Part shown: positions 60,552 to 64,000 of the stretch, piece by piece
How positions within the stretch are numbered: position 1 is the stretch's first letter
How the letters are laid out: every line of letters starts with the position of its first letter
Assembly: GCF_000264995.1 (NCBI RefSeq)
Contig: NW_006767436.1
Coordinates: forward strand, 2,226,851 to 2,290,850
From: Punctularia strigosozonata HHB-11173 SS5
Lineage: Eukaryota > Basidiomycota > Agaricomycetes > Corticiales > Punctulariaceae
Length of the DNA stretch: 64,000 nucleotides
Direction: 5' to 3'
Position numbers and translations under genes: made by a program
The notes under the pieces: model-generated
Seen by the model: only the letters and a program-made list of their open reading frames with translations
Database searches by the model: none
What the model was told of the DNA's origin: nothing

Positions 60552-62943
60552 CTAATTAGGGCCAACAAACTGATATAGAATGCGTCGAACGAGTCCGGAC
60601 AGATGCTGTGGATCGTTCTGCACAAGATCGTCACAAACGGCGAATGATGCAAAGGACGAAGTGACCAACCTGATAGATACCCTAGAAGGCAGTGTTTGAA
60701 CGTACAAAACAGAGCGATGACTGAGTGGACGTACCATAACCATACCCATACCAATCGCGGTCAACTGAGAAATGAATGGTAATCAGCAACCGGGCGTCAG
60801 CCTGTATAATAAATGCCATCACCAAAGCCTCGCCGTATTGGCCCGTCTTGAAAATCAAACCGCGCTTCCGCGCCATCAACCACGCACTCTCCATCGCCTT
60901 TGGCAAGACATACATCGCCAGCTCACTTCTCCGCCTCGACTCTTCGACAAACAAACTCAGCCCGCAAAGGAAGCCACCAATCCAGTACGTGGACCTGTGC
61001 GTGATCGCATCGAGGACCCACCGCGGCGTGTTCTTCCAGGGCAGACCGATAGACGTCTCTTGGGAGAATAGCTTGTGTAGGTTCGCCTTGCTGCATAGCA
61101 TGGTCTGATAGATCAACACGAACGTGCCGAGAAACGCCGAGCTCCGGGCGGAGCCCAACGCAGCCCTCAGCAGCATGGGGATGGGCCGTTTGAAGACCAC
61201 GTTGCGCTTGAAGAGGAGCATGGGGATGAAATGAAGGGCGGTGTAGATAGGCAGAATCCAGCGGAAGACGGAAAACCATCTATTCAGCTGCTCGAGGAGG
61301 CAGCTATCGATCCAGGGGTGCACGACCTCGCATGGGCAATAAGGAGGCCCAAAGACCGGGTTCATGGGCGAGGAAGCGGCTTGTAGTTTCGCAATCAAGG
61401 AGGTACGATTAGATGGGGTGATATCCTGCCATACAGATTAGTCGCAGTTTCTGTACGAAAATGGTATCCGTACCGAGCGATCTATGACTTTCTTCATCAC
61501 GTCTAGATCGAACCGGCGCTCTCGCACGATCGTATGGTTGATATTGATAGCCTCAGGACTGACTCTAGAGGCCTGCTGGATCCTGCTCAAGGTCAGATCG
61601 CGCGGCGTCATGACCGACGAAGTGTACAAACCAATTCTGGTAAGACTTTGGTAATGTATCCGGACGCATGAGCCAGCCGTACATGATCTGGCCACAGCTA
61701 TATGGCATTGAGCATCCTCGTTGGACCTGCGCACCGAACAAACGCACCAGAGAGAAAATACAAGTACTGAGCCATACGGTACTTTGACTCCGAAGCGAGG
61801 AGCCCATGCGCTATATTCCGCCTGCAATCCTCTGCTCGCAGCATTGCATGAGCACAGCACAGGCTACATGGCAATAGGGGAGACTCACCGTACAAATAGT
61901 TGTTGTGCAATCGTTAATCGCCTGTTACGCTTCTCAAACAAGACTGCCAAGCCGCCGGCAATGGCTCCGGCGACCACCGAATGCCATCTTCGGGTGCGCT
62001 TCCGAATCATGCCATATTCTCTCATGGCGTTCGCGCTTAGCGACAATCGCTGAGTGCGTCGCTCGCGATACGTGGCATTGTTGTAAGGAGAGATGATATC
62101 CACGTCAATGTTGGCACTTCTTGCACGAGTGTCGCTCGCGGAGGCGAGGTCATCATCTTCGTCAACGGCTGATTCGGAGGATGATTCCTGAGATGGAGGG
62201 AACATGATGGGGAGCGAGTTGAACAGGAACTTGTAAAGGTACACGAATGACCCTGTTGCGAACGTTAGTTGGAAGGCCACCGTGCTATCCTCTGCGTATA
62301 CCTAACATAGCCGCGAATCTGAACGAATCTGGACCGAATACGGCATGGCGGAGAATTGCGAACCGCAATCGTCTAAGAAGCCCGTCGACCTCAATACGTT
62401 GGGAAGAGGTGACGAATACATACCTCGGTATTGTCCTCGAACGAAACAAGACCAGCACAAGGTTGACTCCGGCTCTGATGCAGAATGCCAATGCCCCGGC
62501 TCCTACATACCGGTCAGTACCAGGCTGCTGCGGACTAGGTTGAGGAAAGAGAGGAGAACCGTATGGCGGTGACGTCGCGGACACAGAGTGTGCCTCTCAA
62601 GACGCGTTCGAGAGACCATCGCCGGCAAGCCAGAACTCGGGGGAACGCAAATATGGAGGGAGGACTGATATACTGAACGTGACTCACTCAAACCTCCGCG
62701 ACCAGCATGCTCAAAGGACTCGTAGATATCTTCAATATGGGCGATCGGCTCGCCTCTGTCGCGCCAGATGACTTTACGCGCCTCTCGCAAGCGCTCTTGG
62801 TGGTTAGCGAGCGCGACGAGGTTGTCGAACGATGTCATGGCCCGCTTGGGCACGAATTCCATGTACGACCGGGCCCTCTCGTTGAGAGGCCTTGAAGGAA
62901 CCGACAGTCCCCTCTCATTGCGTGATCTTGAGGGAGCGGGCAT
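60552..62943 (-). CDS. TMEM135-like peroxisomal/mitochondrial membrane protein
   Basis: Minus-strand gene with many introns. ATG 62943 gives MPAPSRSRNERGLSVPSRPL, then SFDNLVALANHQERLREARK, VIWRDRGEPIAHIEDIYESF. Membrane segments: ALAFCIRAGVNLVLVLFRSR, LRFAILRHAVFGPDSFRFAA, FQLTFATGSFVYLYKFLFNS, HSVVAGAIAGGLAVLFEKRN, and SSAFLGTFVLIYQTMLCSKA. The best-conserved block is STYWIGGFLCGLSLFVEESR, RRSELAMYVLPKAMESAWLM, with ARKRG. These match TMEM135 (peroxisomal membrane protein 52), a Tim17-like family linked to peroxisomes, mitochondrial dynamics and fat storage in animals. The C-terminal exons near 60552-60770 are less certain. Convergent with the preceding gene. Confidence 0.8.
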
Positions 62944-63398
62944 CGCCAGCGAACCACAGAGCGGAATAAGAGTGTAGGATTCAGGGACGCCATTACATCG
63001 GACATGGACCAGAGCACCCCAGACGCAGCGTGGGGACCACAAAGCGTGGGGTAAATTTCACATGGCAGTCGCTGCCCCATTGCAGAGCAAAAGATGTCGA
63101 GTGCTGCTAGTCTTGCCTGCGTGTACAGGGCGTCATGCAGAAATAAGGCAAAGGACATCCATGTCGGATACAACAATAGTACATTGCGGAAGCACGATAC
63201 ATATGTATGCAATACATCCACAATGCTCGTCCCAATCAGTATCTGCAACGAGGAAGGTGTCAGCATGAACCATCAAGCGTAAGTTGACGAGTATCAGATA
63301 GATATATAATGATTCCGGATAGACTGGTATCCTCACACAGCAGTCGGTAGAGGGAGTCTTTGGGTCATCATTGGGAACGGCATTAACAGGAAACTCAC
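62944..63398. other. intergenic region upstream of the TMEM135-like gene
   Basis: AT-richer DNA with no recognised gene. It should hold the TMEM135-like promoter and the RPS12 3' UTR. Confidence 0.45.
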
Positions 63399-63891
63399 TC
63401 AGCGGTTCTTGAAATAGTCGAGGAGGACGTGCAGGCCCTCGCTCTCAACACCGTAGTCCTTCACCACGACGCAGGAGCAGCCAACGACCTTGCGGGGGTT
63501 ACCGTCGCGGTCGATCTTGCAAAGACCAGCCCAGGTGCCGAGGACCTTGGCGTCTCCGACCTTGATCAGGTTGATTTTGTGCTCGGCACACAGAGCCTCG
63601 ATGAGCTTGAGGTACTCGGCCTCCGTGCAGGTCTCGACGAGAACGCAGAGGTGAGCCTGGCGCTTGTCCAGGGCCTTCGCAGCCTCGCGAAGGCCACGAG
63701 CGAGACCGTCGTGGACAAGAGCGTTCTTCAGAACTTGCTGCAGAGGATTTCAGATATGTAGAGTTCGCAAGTTACTGGCTCAAACGTACCTGGAGAGCAT
63801 CTTCGACGGACATTTTACCCTTGGGCGCCTCGGTCGCAGTGACCTCGACCTCGGGAGCGTCAACTTGGATTTCATCTCCAGCGTCCGACAT
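63399..63891 (-). CDS. RPS12: 40S ribosomal protein S12
   Basis: Minus-strand gene with ATG at 63891 and TGA ending at 63399. The first exon encodes the acidic start [20 protein letters not shown] and [15 protein letters not shown] 52-bp intron (63738-63789, GTACGT...CTGCAG) separates it from [80 protein letters not shown] and [20 protein letters not shown], ending LLDYFKNR. This is the eukaryotic S12 (eS12) of the small ribosomal subunit. Codons are strongly C/G-ending, as expected for a highly expressed gene. Any further 5' UTR exon would lie beyond 63900. Confidence 0.95.
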
Positions 63892-64000
63892 CCTTCGAGC
63901 CGTATATGAGCCTGCATACTGGATGAAGAGAATGTTCAACGCACTTGGGATATAGCAAGGGATGTCTTCTTCCGCGTTCGTTGATGATAGTAGTGGAAAA

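Overview
The window is 64 kb of nuclear DNA from a filamentous basidiomycete, most likely an Agaricomycete. Genes are dense (27 protein genes, about one per 2.4 kb, on both strands) and most are cut by many introns of about 45-60 bp with GT..AG borders. The proteins are typical fungal ones: aryl-alcohol-oxidase-type and methanol-oxidase-type GMC enzymes, an F-box protein, a histidine-acid phytase, a GH5 exo-beta-1,3-glucanase and a UstYa-like remnant. I found no rRNA, tRNA, CRISPR array or bacterial-type operon.

Layout. 1-10 kb: vWA-domain protein (runs off the left edge), CSN12/Thp1-type PCI protein, UPF0652/DUF2009 protein, GNAT-like protein, eIF3m, Hep59/Tls1 splicing factor. 10-23 kb: serine-rich protein of unknown role, dynein light intermediate chain, TIP41, secreted GMC oxidase, lipin-type phosphatidate phosphatase. 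23-36 kb: a 1,189-residue seven-helix membrane protein with a very large third loop and tail, an epoxide hydrolase, a hAT-type MITE next to a sequencing gap, THOC3 and a Barentsz/CASC3 protein. 36-48 kb: Sec18/NSF, STIMATE-family membrane protein, amino-acid permease, Bud31, F-box protein. 48-64 kb: membrane-anchored phytase, methanol-oxidase-like GMC enzyme, exo-beta-1,3-glucanase, UstYa-like remnant, beta-lactamase-fold hydrolase, TMEM135-like protein and ribosomal protein S12.

Most genes are single-copy housekeeping genes and the window does not look like a secondary-metabolite cluster. Two themes recur. Five genes serve mRNA splicing, packaging or export (CSN12/Thp1 type, Hep59, THOC3, Btz, Bud31). 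The 48-60 kb part is richer in extracellular or oxidative enzymes (phytase, GMC oxidase, glucanase). Several gene pairs are divergent with only 80-205 bp between start codons, so they probably share promoters.

The clearest structural signals are a 392-bp MITE with a perfect 8-bp target duplication, and a 605-N gap whose two flanks are near-identical copies, which looks like an assembly artefact. The most interesting protein of unknown function is the seven-helix protein at 23.8-27.6 kb.
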